DNA of 40,883 nt from CAYNOZ01 sp964398955 (GTDB taxonomy: Archaea; Methanobacteriota_B; Thermococci; Thermococcales; CAYNOZ01), in assembly GCA_964398955.1 (NCBI GenBank), contig CAYNOZ010000004.1:1-40883 (forward strand), in the 5' to 3' direction. This document shows, piece after piece, positions 32,137 through 40,596 of the stretch (positions are counted from its first letter, which is position 1; the number at the start of each line of letters is the position of its first letter). The notes below the pieces were generated by a model. The model had not been told where the DNA came from. It was given only the letters and a program-made list of their open reading frames with translations, and did no database searches. The position numbers were made by a program, and so were the translations under genes.

Positions 32137-33428
32137 AATAATCCCTCCAATAATTTTTTTGCTTCTTTAATAGTTCTTTTTTCTTCGAAAAGAAGTTTTA
32201 AAGTATTTTCTCTATAATTAACTTTAATAGGGCCTATTCCTGACTCGCTTAAAGTTTTTAAAACCCTAGATTTTAATTGGGTATTTTCAATCCCCTCTGA
32301 AGATCTGACCTCTAAAAGTTTAAGATTTTTAATCGTACTAACTGCTGTAAGATTGTCTTTTCTTTTTACTAAATCATGAAGCTTACTTACCAATTTATCC
32401 TGATTTTCTTGATTACTAAGATAAGAAATTGAGTTACCATTCATCGAAAACTGATAAAATTCAATTTCAAGATCTTCTAAATCCTGAATTAGCTCTTTAC
32501 TTTTTATTTTACTACCTATAATAGATATTAATGTTTTCTCACTGTTATCTATAACTATATTACACTCTTCCCTTTCCCCCTCTACAATCTCAGTTCCATC
32601 ATCTAAAATATCATTATTATCATAGTTCACTACTCTAATCTTCAAATTTGAAGATTTATACTTCAATGCAGAAGGACAAAGTACATCTCCACCATTCTTA
32701 CCTAGTTCTAAAGCTTCCTTTACCGTAATCTTTGATACTTCCTTGGGAGAATCAATAATCTTGGGATCTCCTGAAAGAACTCCTGGAACATCTTTCAATA
32801 AGATCACTTCTGAAACCCCTAAACCTCTACCTAATAAAATAGCAGAAGTATCTGAAGCTCCTCTACCCATAGTTGTGATCTTTCCATCTTCTGTAATCCC
32901 TACAAAACCTGGGACAATAGGAATTTTATCTTCCTGAATCAATGGTAATAACCGATTTTTAATCCTTTCCTCTGTCTTATCTAATAAAACCTCTGCATTT
33001 CCATGATTATCATCAGTTACTATTGGAAAGCTTGGTTCATCTAAAGAAATTGGCTCCGATTCGATACCAATATTCTCTAGCTTTGAATGAATAATTTTAG
33101 CACTTAATTGTTCTCCCTGTGAAACTATACTATCAGTTAGCTCTAAATTTCGAGGTTTAGAATCAGCGACTTTTAAAAGAGAGTCAGTTAATCCTTTGAG
33201 CGCAGAGACAACAAGAACAGGAACAATACCTTTTCTTCTCAATTCAGTTATTTTATCTAAAATAGTATCTATAGACCTACTATCAACTAAGCAGGATCCT
33301 CCAACTTTCAATACGACTACATTCTGATGGACCTTGTCTTCTAAAGTACTTGCCAGGACCTCTCGGTCCAAATCGACCACCTTTGACCGGTCCATCTTTC
33401 TCTTTGATTTGTTCTGTAATAAAATCAC
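32133..33428 (-). CDS. lysC: Aspartate kinase
   Basis: The first enzyme of the operon, phosphorylating aspartate. Residues about 38-46 hold LKVGGSCLVD, MGRGASDTSAILLGRGL forms the substrate site, and two ACT-like segments (ISIIGSKIKSKELIQDL and LLEVRSSEGIENTQLKSRVL) make up the C-terminal regulatory part. The GTG at 33428 gives 431 residues; the ATG at 33395 (MDRSKVVD) would remove 11. TTTTATATACC at about 33456-33466 is a TATA box close to this start, so the leader is very short. Feedback by threonine or lysine is likely from the ACT domains. Confidence 0.92.
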   Translation of the reverse strand: MILLQNKSKRKMDRSKVVDLDREVLASTLEDKVHQNVVVLKVGGSCLVDSRSIDTILDKITELRRKGIVPVLVVSALKGLTDSLLKVADSKPRNLELTDSIVSQGEQLSAKIIHSKLENIGIESEPISLDEPSFPIVTDDNHGNAEVLLDKTEERIKNRLLPLIQEDKIPIVPGFVGITEDGKITTMGRGASDTSAILLGRGLGVSEVILLKDVPGVLSGDPKIIDSPKEVSKITVKEALELGKNGGDVLCPSALKYKSSNLKIRVVNYDNNDILDDGTEIVEGEREECNIVIDNSEKTLISIIGSKIKSKELIQDLEDLEIEFYQFSMNGNSISYLSNQENQDKLVSKLHDLVKRKDNLTAVSTIKNLKLLEVRSSEGIENTQLKSRVLKTLSESGIGPIKVNYRENTLKLLFEEKRTIKEAKKLLEGLF

Positions 33429-33455
33429 CTAACGTTATAACTTCAAGAAGCAAAC

Positions 33456-33466
33456 GGGGTATATAA
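33456..33466 (-). promoter_or_regulatory. TATA box of the lysC-asd-hom-thrBC operon
   Basis: On the minus strand TTTTATATACC lies about 30 bases before the lysC GTG. It is the only clear promoter for the five-gene operon, whose members overlap or sit within a few tens of bases of each other. Confidence 0.5.
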
Positions 33467-33621
33467 AACTTTTGGAAACATTACCTAATTATGGGAAAAA
33501 CATCATCAGCTGATCAATATAACAAAAATTGTATAGGTTAAGCAGGTTAGGTTTAATTTATTAGAAAGAAAGAGGTTTAAAAATTTAAATAGAGAAAAGA
33601 AGAATTAAATTTGGTATTTTA

Positions 33622-33714
33622 TTAGCCTCCCATCAAAGAAAATAGGAAGATCATTGTTAGGTATAATCCAGCTACTAATATGCCTAGGAGGGCCATTCTA
33701 TCTATTGTTTTCAT
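33622..33714 (-). CDS. 30-residue membrane peptide translationally coupled to NhaC
   Basis: The frame begins MKTIDRMALLGILVAGLYL, continues TMIFLFSLMGG and stops at 33622. It is a single hydrophobic helix of about 20 residues with a short basic N-terminus, so cytoplasmic N-terminus is predicted. Its ATG overlaps the stop of the NhaC gene as ATGA (33711-33714), the classical coupling signal seen elsewhere in this window for subunits of one complex. This strongly suggests a real gene and a partner or regulator of NhaC, as with small subunits of other sodium transporters. No family is recognised. Confidence 0.65.
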   Translation of the reverse strand: MKTIDRMALLGILVAGLYLTMIFLFSLMGG

Positions 33715-35396
33715 TCTTGTTGCCCCCTGTTGGATCCAACTATACGTGCGGCTGCTCCTGGTTCAGCGTATTCTTCAGGGTCAACCTCGCCTTCTTCTAT
33801 TTCTTTTCTTGTTGGCATTACTTCTGGTAAGTTCTTTCTATTAGCATCCCACTTGTTTAGTCCAAATACAGCGACGAACATTACTATTATAGCAAATGGC
33901 AGTATTATGAATGACTGTCTAATTCCTACTGCATATAAACCTAAAGCTATTACGTTTACTCCAGCTGCTGTTAAAGCAAATGGTATTTGCGAGTTCACGT
34001 GATCTATATGGTCTGCTCCGGCGAATATTGAACTCATTACTGTGGTGTCTGATATTGGCGAGCAGTGGTCTCCGAAAATGGCTCCACCGAATACGGCTCC
34101 AACTAATACTGGTAATATGCTTGCTCCAACCATTTCATATCCTAGAGGTATTGCTAATGGCGTTACAATTGCCATAGTACCCCAAGAAGTTCCGGTTGTG
34201 AAAGCTATTAACATTGCTGCTAGGAATATTACAATTGGCAAGAGTCCACCAGGTAAGCCACTACTTACCATAACATCAACAACAAATTGTGCAGTTCCTA
34301 CTGCTTCAGCTGCTGTTCCAATAGTCCATGCTAAGGTCAAAATAGTTAAAGCATTTACCATTGTTTTAAATCCATTTACGACAGTACTTTGAGCTCCTTC
34401 TAGATCCATTGAACCATTGTGAAGAGATAGTATCGCTCCTGCAAATGTGAATGCTAATGCTCCATATAGAAGTGATAAAGCAACATCAGTTTGCTGGAAG
34501 GCTTTTGCAATTCCTACATCTGGTTTTGGTCCTCCTCCTAACCAGTACATAGCTATAATTCCTACGGCTAACAATATAAATATCGGCAGGTAGAAGTTTA
34601 TTAACCTAGGATTTTCTTTGTTTGGTTCTCCTAAATCGGTTTCCATGCTAGAAAGTGGATTTGCTCCGTCACGACTTGTTTTCCCGTATTTTCTGGATCT
34701 CCATTCTGCATTTAGCATTGGTCCATAGAATCTTTGTGTTATAGATATTAGACCGACCATTAAGAATGCTACTAGACAGTATATGTTCCATGGTATACTT
34801 CTAAGGAATATTTGGTAGTGAGTTAATCCTAGACCTGCAGCGGTTACTCCTAGAGCTCCGAAACCTTGAGCGATCATTGACACTTGGTATCCTATCCAAC
34901 CTGATACCGGTCCGAATGTGGTTACTGGTGCTGTTGTTGAGTCAAGTACATATGAGTGCATCTCTCTTGAACAAGATCTATCTTTTGAAAGATCTCTTGT
35001 TGCATTTCCATCTATAATTGTGCTTGGATACGAGTCAAAGAATATGAGAACTCCTATTATCCATGTTAAAATCTGTGAATCTCTTGCTGTTTCTATTTTA
35101 CCGTCTGCCCATTTTTCTAATGCGTAAGCACCGCCTGATTTGTAGATAAATGCTGCACCTGCTCCCATTAAGAATATTACTAAGTAGTACTTTGCGTCCC
35201 ACGGACTAGTTATCGTGCCTATAGTCCAATCTACTGTAGTAGTGGTAGCAACTATCGGGTTCCAATTTGCGATTATCAAACCTCCGACCCATACACCAGC
35301 AAAGAGAGAAATTATAACTTGCTTAGTGTACATAGCCAGAAATATAGCTACAACAGGAGGAGCTATTGATAAAACTCCAAACGATTCTGCTGGCAT
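33711..35396 (-). CDS. nhaC: NhaC-family Na+/H+ (or Na+-coupled organic acid) antiporter
   Basis: A 561-residue transporter with about 12 membrane segments. Family motifs: DSYPSTIIDGN in the first half, FTTGTSWGTMAIVTPLAIPL and GAVFGGAIFGDHCSPISDTT in the second. NhaC proteins exchange Na+ for protons; some relatives (MleN) swap malate and lactate. The C-terminal ~50 residues are a hydrophilic acidic tail (KEIEEGEVDPEEYAEPGAAA). A TATA-like TTTAAAAATAAG lies upstream and ATGGGG before the start. Its neighbours are malate/fumarate enzymes, which makes a dicarboxylate-coupled role possible. Confidence 0.88.
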   Translation of the reverse strand: MPAESFGVLSIAPPVVAIFLAMYTKQVIISLFAGVWVGGLIIANWNPIVATTTTVDWTIGTITSPWDAKYYLVIFLMGAGAAFIYKSGGAYALEKWADGKIETARDSQILTWIIGVLIFFDSYPSTIIDGNATRDLSKDRSCSREMHSYVLDSTTAPVTTFGPVSGWIGYQVSMIAQGFGALGVTAAGLGLTHYQIFLRSIPWNIYCLVAFLMVGLISITQRFYGPMLNAEWRSRKYGKTSRDGANPLSSMETDLGEPNKENPRLINFYLPIFILLAVGIIAMYWLGGGPKPDVGIAKAFQQTDVALSLLYGALAFTFAGAILSLHNGSMDLEGAQSTVVNGFKTMVNALTILTLAWTIGTAAEAVGTAQFVVDVMVSSGLPGGLLPIVIFLAAMLIAFTTGTSWGTMAIVTPLAIPLGYEMVGASILPVLVGAVFGGAIFGDHCSPISDTTVMSSIFAGADHIDHVNSQIPFALTAAGVNVIALGLYAVGIRQSFIILPFAIIVMFVAVFGLNKWDANRKNLPEVMPTRKEIEEGEVDPEEYAEPGAAARIVGSNRGQQE

Positions 35397-35671
35397 TATT
35401 TCCCCATAATTAAAGAAGGTAACTTATTTTTAAAGTTTTCGTTTTTAAAAAATTCCCGAGAACAAAAAAAATGTAATATTGTCAAAATATCTCGTAATAT
35501 AGAGTTTTAAAGAGTCTTTTTAATTAGATTATCAAAATATTAATAAGATAATGACATCAGTACCTGTAAATTCGACAAAATTAATACCAATTTTCAAAAA
35601 ATTTCTTCATTACAAATTAGTCAAAAAACTAAACAACTAAACCAAAACACTGACACTTCCAAGTAATAAAA
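35397..35671. other. Intergenic region between nhaC and the fumarase operon
   Basis: About 275 AT-rich bases. Its right part lies downstream of the fumarase beta gene and has T-rich tracts on the minus strand suitable for termination; its left part holds the nhaC promoter. No gene or RNA is seen. Confidence 0.4.
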
Positions 35672-36259
35672 TCAAAAACCATTCTTAATTTGCTTCAAAC
35701 TGTTCTTCACATTATTTGAAACTTCATCATATAATGATTTACCATTAGAATCCATCGTTACTAAAAGAGGGCCGAATTCTTCAACATTAAAAACCCAAAC
35801 TGCCTCTGGTATCCCTAATTCTTCTAAGTAATACACTTCATCAACGCTTTCTACCGAATTAGCCATTAAAGATCCTGTTCCTCCCGTAAATTGAGTATAG
35901 ATAGAATTATTTTTCTTTAAAGCTTCAAGAGTCTTATTTCCCATACCACCCTTCCCAATGAAAATCTTAGTACCAAATTCATTTATAAATTTAGGTTCTA
36001 ACTCATCCAAACGCATACTCGTAGTTGGGCCTGCACTAACTACCTCCCAACCATGGTTCTTCCTCATAACAGGACCACAATGAAAACACGGAAGTCCTTT
36101 AAAATTTATCTCAGGTACATCATCCGTGTCAATTTCAAATAAAAGCTTCTTATGAGCTTCATCCCTCGCTGTAAAAATCTTACCCGATATTTTTATGGTA
36201 TTACCTACTTTTAAAGACTTCACTTCTTCGGATTTTATAGGAGTATTAAGTATTTTCAA
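35672..36259 (-). CDS. Fumarate hydratase class I, beta subunit
   Basis: A 195-residue FumA/TtdB-type C-terminal domain protein: PCFHCGPVMRKN, VVSAGPTTSMRLDELEPKF, IGKGGMGNKTLEALKKN and YTQFTGGTGSLMA are all family motifs. With the alpha subunit it hydrates fumarate to malate. Start is TTG, overlapping the alpha stop as TTGA after a GGTGGTGAT site. L-tartrate dehydratase is an alternative for this pair, but the malic enzyme neighbour supports fumarase. Confidence 0.92.
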   Translation of the reverse strand: MKILNTPIKSEEVKSLKVGNTIKISGKIFTARDEAHKKLLFEIDTDDVPEINFKGLPCFHCGPVMRKNHGWEVVSAGPTTSMRLDELEPKFINEFGTKIFIGKGGMGNKTLEALKKNNSIYTQFTGGTGSLMANSVESVDEVYYLEELGIPEAVWVFNVEEFGPLLVTMDSNGKSLYDEVSNNVKNSLKQIKNGF

Positions 36260-37134
36260 TTTTCAATCACCACCTTCCCATCTGGTTCTATAGCTATTGA
36301 ACCTCTTCTATTACACCAACACTGAACAATTATTCCAAGTGGTAATGATGCAGGGTGTCTATTAGCATATTCTAATTTTATATCAAGAACTGTGGTTTTC
36401 CCTCCTACACCCATTGGTCCTACACCTAATTCATTCGCTTTTTCTTTAATTTCTTTTTCTATTTTTTCTATTCTAGTTTCTTTATGATGTTTCCCTATAG
36501 GTCTCAGAAGGGATTTTTTAGCTAAATTCATTGCTATATCTGCTCCTCCACCTAATCCTATCCCAATTACTGTTGGTGGACAAGGTTTTCCTCCCATAGA
36601 TGCTATTTTGTCTAATACCGATTTTTTCACATCTTCTATGGTTTTACTTGGATTTAACATTTTTAATTGACTCATATTTTCTGATCCACCACCTTTGGGT
36701 AGAAAGTTTATCTGAATGTTTTCTGAATTTGTTATTTCCCAATGTACGTAAGGAATGTTTTTTCCAGTGTTATCTCCACTATTTTCATTTGTTATCGGAT
36801 CTACTGAATTGGGTCTTAAAGGAACTTTTTTTGTTGCTTTTTGAACTGCTTTTTGAATGATAGGCTTAATTTCTCCAATTTTTTGTAAGTTAGGAAAGTT
36901 TGATCCAATTTCAACAAAGAATGTTGGTGTTCCAGTATCTTGACATATTGGTACCTTTTTACTTCTGCTTATATTTATAGATTTGATCATATTGTTTATT
37001 TGAACTTCAGATCCTCCTTCTTCTTTGTATTTAGATTCCTTTAATGCATTTAATGTGTTTTCAGGGAGTGTTGTAACCGTTTTTTCTATAGATTTTACTA
37101 ACTGAGTTTCTAAATCTTCTGTTTCCCATGACAT
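36256..37134 (-). CDS. Fumarate hydratase class I, alpha subunit
   Basis: A 292-residue Fe-S hydro-lyase subunit. The three cluster cysteines are visible in ICQDTGTPTFF, GGKPCPPTVIGIGLGGGAD and IIVQCWCNRRGS. GGGSENMSQLKML supplies substrate contacts. It makes a two-subunit [4Fe-4S] fumarase with the overlapping beta gene. It follows the malic enzyme gene by one base, so the three are one operon: fumarate to malate to pyruvate. Confidence 0.94.
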   Translation of the reverse strand: MSWETEDLETQLVKSIEKTVTTLPENTLNALKESKYKEEGGSEVQINNMIKSINISRSKKVPICQDTGTPTFFVEIGSNFPNLQKIGEIKPIIQKAVQKATKKVPLRPNSVDPITNENSGDNTGKNIPYVHWEITNSENIQINFLPKGGGSENMSQLKMLNPSKTIEDVKKSVLDKIASMGGKPCPPTVIGIGLGGGADIAMNLAKKSLLRPIGKHHKETRIEKIEKEIKEKANELGVGPMGVGGKTTVLDIKLEYANRHPASLPLGIIVQCWCNRRGSIAIEPDGKVVIEN

Positions 37135-37135
37135 T

Positions 37136-38464
37136 TTAATCTTCCTCTGGAGACTTTATTACTCCATTTTCTATTAGTATTTCGTTCTGAGTTCTTGATC
37201 TTTTTAATTTGTATCTAGCTCTTTCTTCAATTTCTTTTTTTGTTATATTTTTTCTTGCTAATCCCTGATCTTTTGCTTTTTCACCTACGGCCACTGCTTC
37301 TTTTACATAAGTTTCTAAATCACTCATTTTTGGTATTATAAAATTTTCATTTAACCCAATTTCTTCCGCTCTTTCTGCTATAGCTTTAGCAGCGGAAATA
37401 CACATTTCATCAGAAATTTTTCTGGCCCCAACTTCTAAGGCACCCCTAAACACTCCTGGAAATCCTAATGAATTATTTATTTGATTTGGGTAATCGCTTC
37501 TACCGGTTCCAACTATTTTAGCTCCTGCTTCTTTAGCTTTAACCGGATTTATTTCCGGAATGGGATTAGCTTCTGCAAATACAATGGGATCATCGGCCAT
37601 TTTCTTAACATCTTTCTCACTAATTACACCAGGTCCAGGAGTTGAAGCAGCTATACAAACGTCTGCCTCTTCCATGGCATTCGAAATATCTCCACTTTCA
37701 TTTCCGGGATTAGTCTTCGAGGCCCACTGATACTTGTAACTACTTGGATCTAAATCTTTTCTTTCTGTATTCAAAATACCTTTGCTATCTACCATTACTA
37801 TTTTTTCAGGTTTAACTCCTGATTTAATAGCATATTTTGTTATATTAATTCCTGCAGCTCCAGTACCTACAATTACTAATTTTATATTATCTATATTTTT
37901 TTCGACAACCCTTAAACCACCTATTAAACCAGCTATTGTAACAAGAGCAGTACCTTGTTGATCATCATGCCAAACAGGAATATCAAGTTCCTTTCGAAGC
38001 CTCTCAAGAATTCTGAAACATTTTGGACTCTCAATATCCTCTAAATTAACACCACCTAATGAAGGGGAAAGATTCTTTACCGTGCTAATAATCTCCTGCT
38101 CATCCCTCACATCTAAACTTAAAGGAAAAGCATCAACAGCACCTAGAAACTTAAATAACAAAGATTTACCCTCCATCACCGGTAAACTAGCTTCTGGACC
38201 TATATCACCAAGCCCTAAAACTCTAGAACCATCAGATACCACGGCTATTGTATTACCTCTATTTGAATAATCAAATGACTTAATACTATCTTTATGAATC
38301 TCCTTACAAGGCTCAGCAACTCCAGGAGTATACCAGATATTAATATCATCCAAATCCCTCACAGGACATTTAGGAACAACTTCAATCTTGCCTCTATAAT
38401 ACGAATGTAAATCCAATGAAATCTCTTTCAAATCTTCCTCATCTTTAACTTCCTTATCCATCAT
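37136..38464 (-). CDS. Malic enzyme (NAD(P)-dependent, decarboxylating)
   Basis: A 442-residue short malic enzyme without a phosphotransacetylase domain. Motifs: WYTPGVAEPCKEI, LGLGDIGPEASLPVMEGK, PVWHDDQQGTALVTIAGL, VGTGAAGINITKYA (nucleotide fold) and FAEANPIPEINP. It converts malate to pyruvate and CO2 with NAD(P)H, or runs in reverse. Starts with two ATG codons after AGGGGTT. Its upstream neighbour is a tRNA gene only 26 bases away, so it may share that gene's transcript. Confidence 0.94.
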   Translation of the reverse strand: MMDKEVKDEEDLKEISLDLHSYYRGKIEVVPKCPVRDLDDINIWYTPGVAEPCKEIHKDSIKSFDYSNRGNTIAVVSDGSRVLGLGDIGPEASLPVMEGKSLLFKFLGAVDAFPLSLDVRDEQEIISTVKNLSPSLGGVNLEDIESPKCFRILERLRKELDIPVWHDDQQGTALVTIAGLIGGLRVVEKNIDNIKLVIVGTGAAGINITKYAIKSGVKPEKIVMVDSKGILNTERKDLDPSSYKYQWASKTNPGNESGDISNAMEEADVCIAASTPGPGVISEKDVKKMADDPIVFAEANPIPEINPVKAKEAGAKIVGTGRSDYPNQINNSLGFPGVFRGALEVGARKISDEMCISAAKAIAERAEEIGLNENFIIPKMSDLETYVKEAVAVGEKAKDQGLARKNITKKEIEERARYKLKRSRTQNEILIENGVIKSPEED

Positions 38465-38490
38465 ATAACCCCTATAAAAATAAAAATAGA

Positions 38491-38563
38491 TGCGCCTGCC
38501 GGGATTCGAACCCGGGCAATAAGCTTGGGAAGCTTATGTCCTACCAAACTAGACCACAGACGC
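38491..38563 (-). tRNA. tRNA-Gly (anticodon CCC)
   Basis: A 73-base cloverleaf on the minus strand. Acceptor GCGTCTG pairs with CAGGCGC (one G-T), the D arm is GTCT/GGAC, the anticodon stem TAAGC/GCTTA holds loop TTCCCAA with anticodon CCC, and the T stem CCGGG/CCCGG encloses TTCGAAT. Discriminator is A; CCA is not encoded. A TATA-like GTTTATAAGG lies just upstream (about 38575-38584). Confidence 0.95.
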
Positions 38564-38650
38564 CACAAATCAACCTTATAAACCTCTGTCTTAAAATTCG
38601 AAACCTCCAATCATCCAAAAATTATTATTCACTTCAAATTCAATTCTTGA

Positions 38651-38908
38651 AGTTTTTTTACTAAATTTAAAGTAACAATAGGTCCACCACTACTTCAATA
38701 TTTAATCTATTTTGGATTAAAGGCGATAAAACCCTTGGCTTATCATATGAGTCATTTCTTTAAACCCAAAAGGTTCGTATTTATTATAATGATTTTTTGT
38801 CTGTCAGATCCTAAATATTTATCGTTTACTACATTTCTTGATACTCTCTTTAGACCATTAGAGGAGTTAAAACTTATAATTGTTTTGATATTTTTAGCAA
38901 CTATTTAG
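38651..38908 (+). pseudogene. Unidentified stop-free stretch, possible gene remnant
   Basis: A frame free of stops for 85 codons, containing PPLLQYLIYFGLKAIKPLAY, then HMSHFFKPKRFVFII, and later FLDTLFRPLEELKLIIVLI. The only ATG codons are internal (38743 and 38789), there is no clear Shine-Dalgarno site, and the base composition is ordinary intergenic. The pattern is faintly like the start of a transposase (helical, aromatic-rich), but I do not recognise it. The rest of 38564-39044 holds only the tRNA promoter and the promoter of the next gene. Confidence 0.25.
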
Positions 38909-39044
38909 AATGTTTTTGTATCCTTAACCGATAATTAATTTGATCTTTGTTTATTCAATCCAAAAACTAGCTTTTTAGTGTTATTAGTTTTGATATGGGT
39001 AGAAAACTTTTAAAGGGTTGATTTAATTAGTTATATCGATCAGA

Positions 39045-40238
39045 ATGATAATCTCATGGCTAGGTTTTTTCATTGCAATTGCTATATTACTACTGGGATC
39101 GAAGAAGAATCTTGGTTTAGCTCTTATAACTGCCGGTATAGTGCTAGGTTTATTTACATTGAGCTTAGAAAGTACTCTAAATCAAGCTTTAATAACTCTT
39201 CAAGACCCTTCAGTTATCACATTAACTGTAGCACTTACTATGATACCTATAATTGGAGGAGTGCTTCAAGAGAGTGGTGAATTAGATCATATTGTTGAAA
39301 ATTTAAGAATTGGTAAAAAGCCTTTTTTGGGATTATCACCAGCTTTGTTAGGGTTATTACCTATTCCAGGAGGTGCACTATTTTCTGCCCCTCTAATAGA
39401 TAAGGCTGGAGAAGATCTGGCAGGACATATTAAAGCTGGAATTAATATTTGGTTTAGACATGTACTTTTCTTTATATATCCTTTAGCTCCAGCATTAATT
39501 GTACCAGCAAAAATTGCAAATTTATCTGTTTACACAATAATAAAATTTCAACTCCCATTTTTCATTATCACAATAGCTTTAGGATATATATTCTTATTAA
39601 GAAAGGCTGATGGAGAGATGGATTATTCTAGTAAATTTTCTTTAAAAAATCTTATGCCCCCTTTAGCAGTAGTATTATTAGCTCCAATATTAGACTTTAC
39701 TCTTCAAACCATCTTCAAATTTGAAGTAACTGAAATATCAACTTTAATAGCTATCTTCAGTAGTTTAACATTAGCCATTTACATAATTGATTCAAGAAAA
39801 AAAATTCTAAAACTATCAATAAAAGAAATGGAACCCTGGAACTTCACAATTCTTATGCTAGGAATATTCTTCTTCATAAACGTATTCGAATCTTCGGGAA
39901 TCGGTAACTTAATAGCTAATCTATCATTATCAAAACTTACCCTAAGCGTAGGAGTAGGATTTATATTAGGACTAGCAACAGGCAGAATCAACTTACCTGC
40001 ATCAATCATAATCCCTATATTCATAACCAGCTTCGCATACGAACAATTACCACCAGTTATCTTCTCCCTAATATATGTATCAGTGTTCATGGGATATGTA
40101 ATCACACCAGTACACCCTTGTGTAGGAATCTCACTAGAATACTTCAAAAGCGACATGACAAATTACCTTAAATTAATGACCGCCCCCATAATAGTCTCCT
40201 TACTAATAGCAGTTGCCATATACTTCATAAACTTCTAA
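39045..40238 (+). CDS. DUF401 family integral membrane transporter
   Basis: A 397-residue protein with about 10-12 membrane segments. LTVALTMIPIIGGVLQESGE and LLPIPGGALFSAPLIDKAG are the signature loops of DUF401 (TIGR00529-type) proteins of the ion-transporter superfamily, related to gluconate/citrate carriers; the substrate is unknown. The second half has a matching loop LATGRINLPASIIIPIF and VIYV...TPVHPCVGISLEYF, suggesting an inverted-repeat fold. It lies next to fumarase/malic enzyme genes, so an organic acid cargo is possible. A TATA-like CTTTTAAAGG lies about 38 bases upstream. Confidence 0.85.
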   Translation: MIISWLGFFIAIAILLLGSKKNLGLALITAGIVLGLFTLSLESTLNQALITLQDPSVITLTVALTMIPIIGGVLQESGELDHIVENLRIGKKPFLGLSPALLGLLPIPGGALFSAPLIDKAGEDLAGHIKAGINIWFRHVLFFIYPLAPALIVPAKIANLSVYTIIKFQLPFFIITIALGYIFLLRKADGEMDYSSKFSLKNLMPPLAVVLLAPILDFTLQTIFKFEVTEISTLIAIFSSLTLAIYIIDSRKKILKLSIKEMEPWNFTILMLGIFFFINVFESSGIGNLIANLSLSKLTLSVGVGFILGLATGRINLPASIIIPIFITSFAYEQLPPVIFSLIYVSVFMGYVITPVHPCVGISLEYFKSDMTNYLKLMTAPIIVSLLIAVAIYFINF

Positions 40239-40596
40239 AAAAGGTTTTAACTTTTCTCATCACTTTTAATTTTAAAAAAACCTTACAAACCTACTAATAA
40301 CCTTAAAGCAATATAATTTAAGACATCTACCTCTATAGAAGAGTTAGTGGAGAAACCTCCAAAACTTGTCATGAGAGTGGGCTCAATAAACTTAAGATTT
40401 CGTATTTCTCACAGATCTTACTTTCTGAAGTCAAATTTTGGTAAATTAGATGAAACAATTCACAATAACCAGTTTGATTAATAAGGAAGGATTTTATTAA
40501 CTTTAAACTTTAAAAAAAAGATAAACGCTTTATTATAACAATAGCACAGATTCTAACCAAGTTAACTTCGTATTCATGCAAACTAAAGATGAGAAT
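40239..40596. other. Intergenic region downstream of DUF401 gene
   Basis: About 360 bases. Just after the stop, AAGGTTTT (40243-40250) and AAAAACCTT (about 40277-40285) form an inverted repeat that may end the DUF401 transcript. A small hairpin CTCTATAGAAGAG sits near 40332-40344. No gene is supportable. Confidence 0.4.

Noticed and set aside
33730..34392. Plus-strand frames opposite nhaC
   Set aside because: Antisense shadows of a strongly motif-supported transporter gene.
35672..37134. L-tartrate dehydratase instead of fumarase
   Set aside because: The families are closely related, but the operon with malic enzyme favours fumarase.
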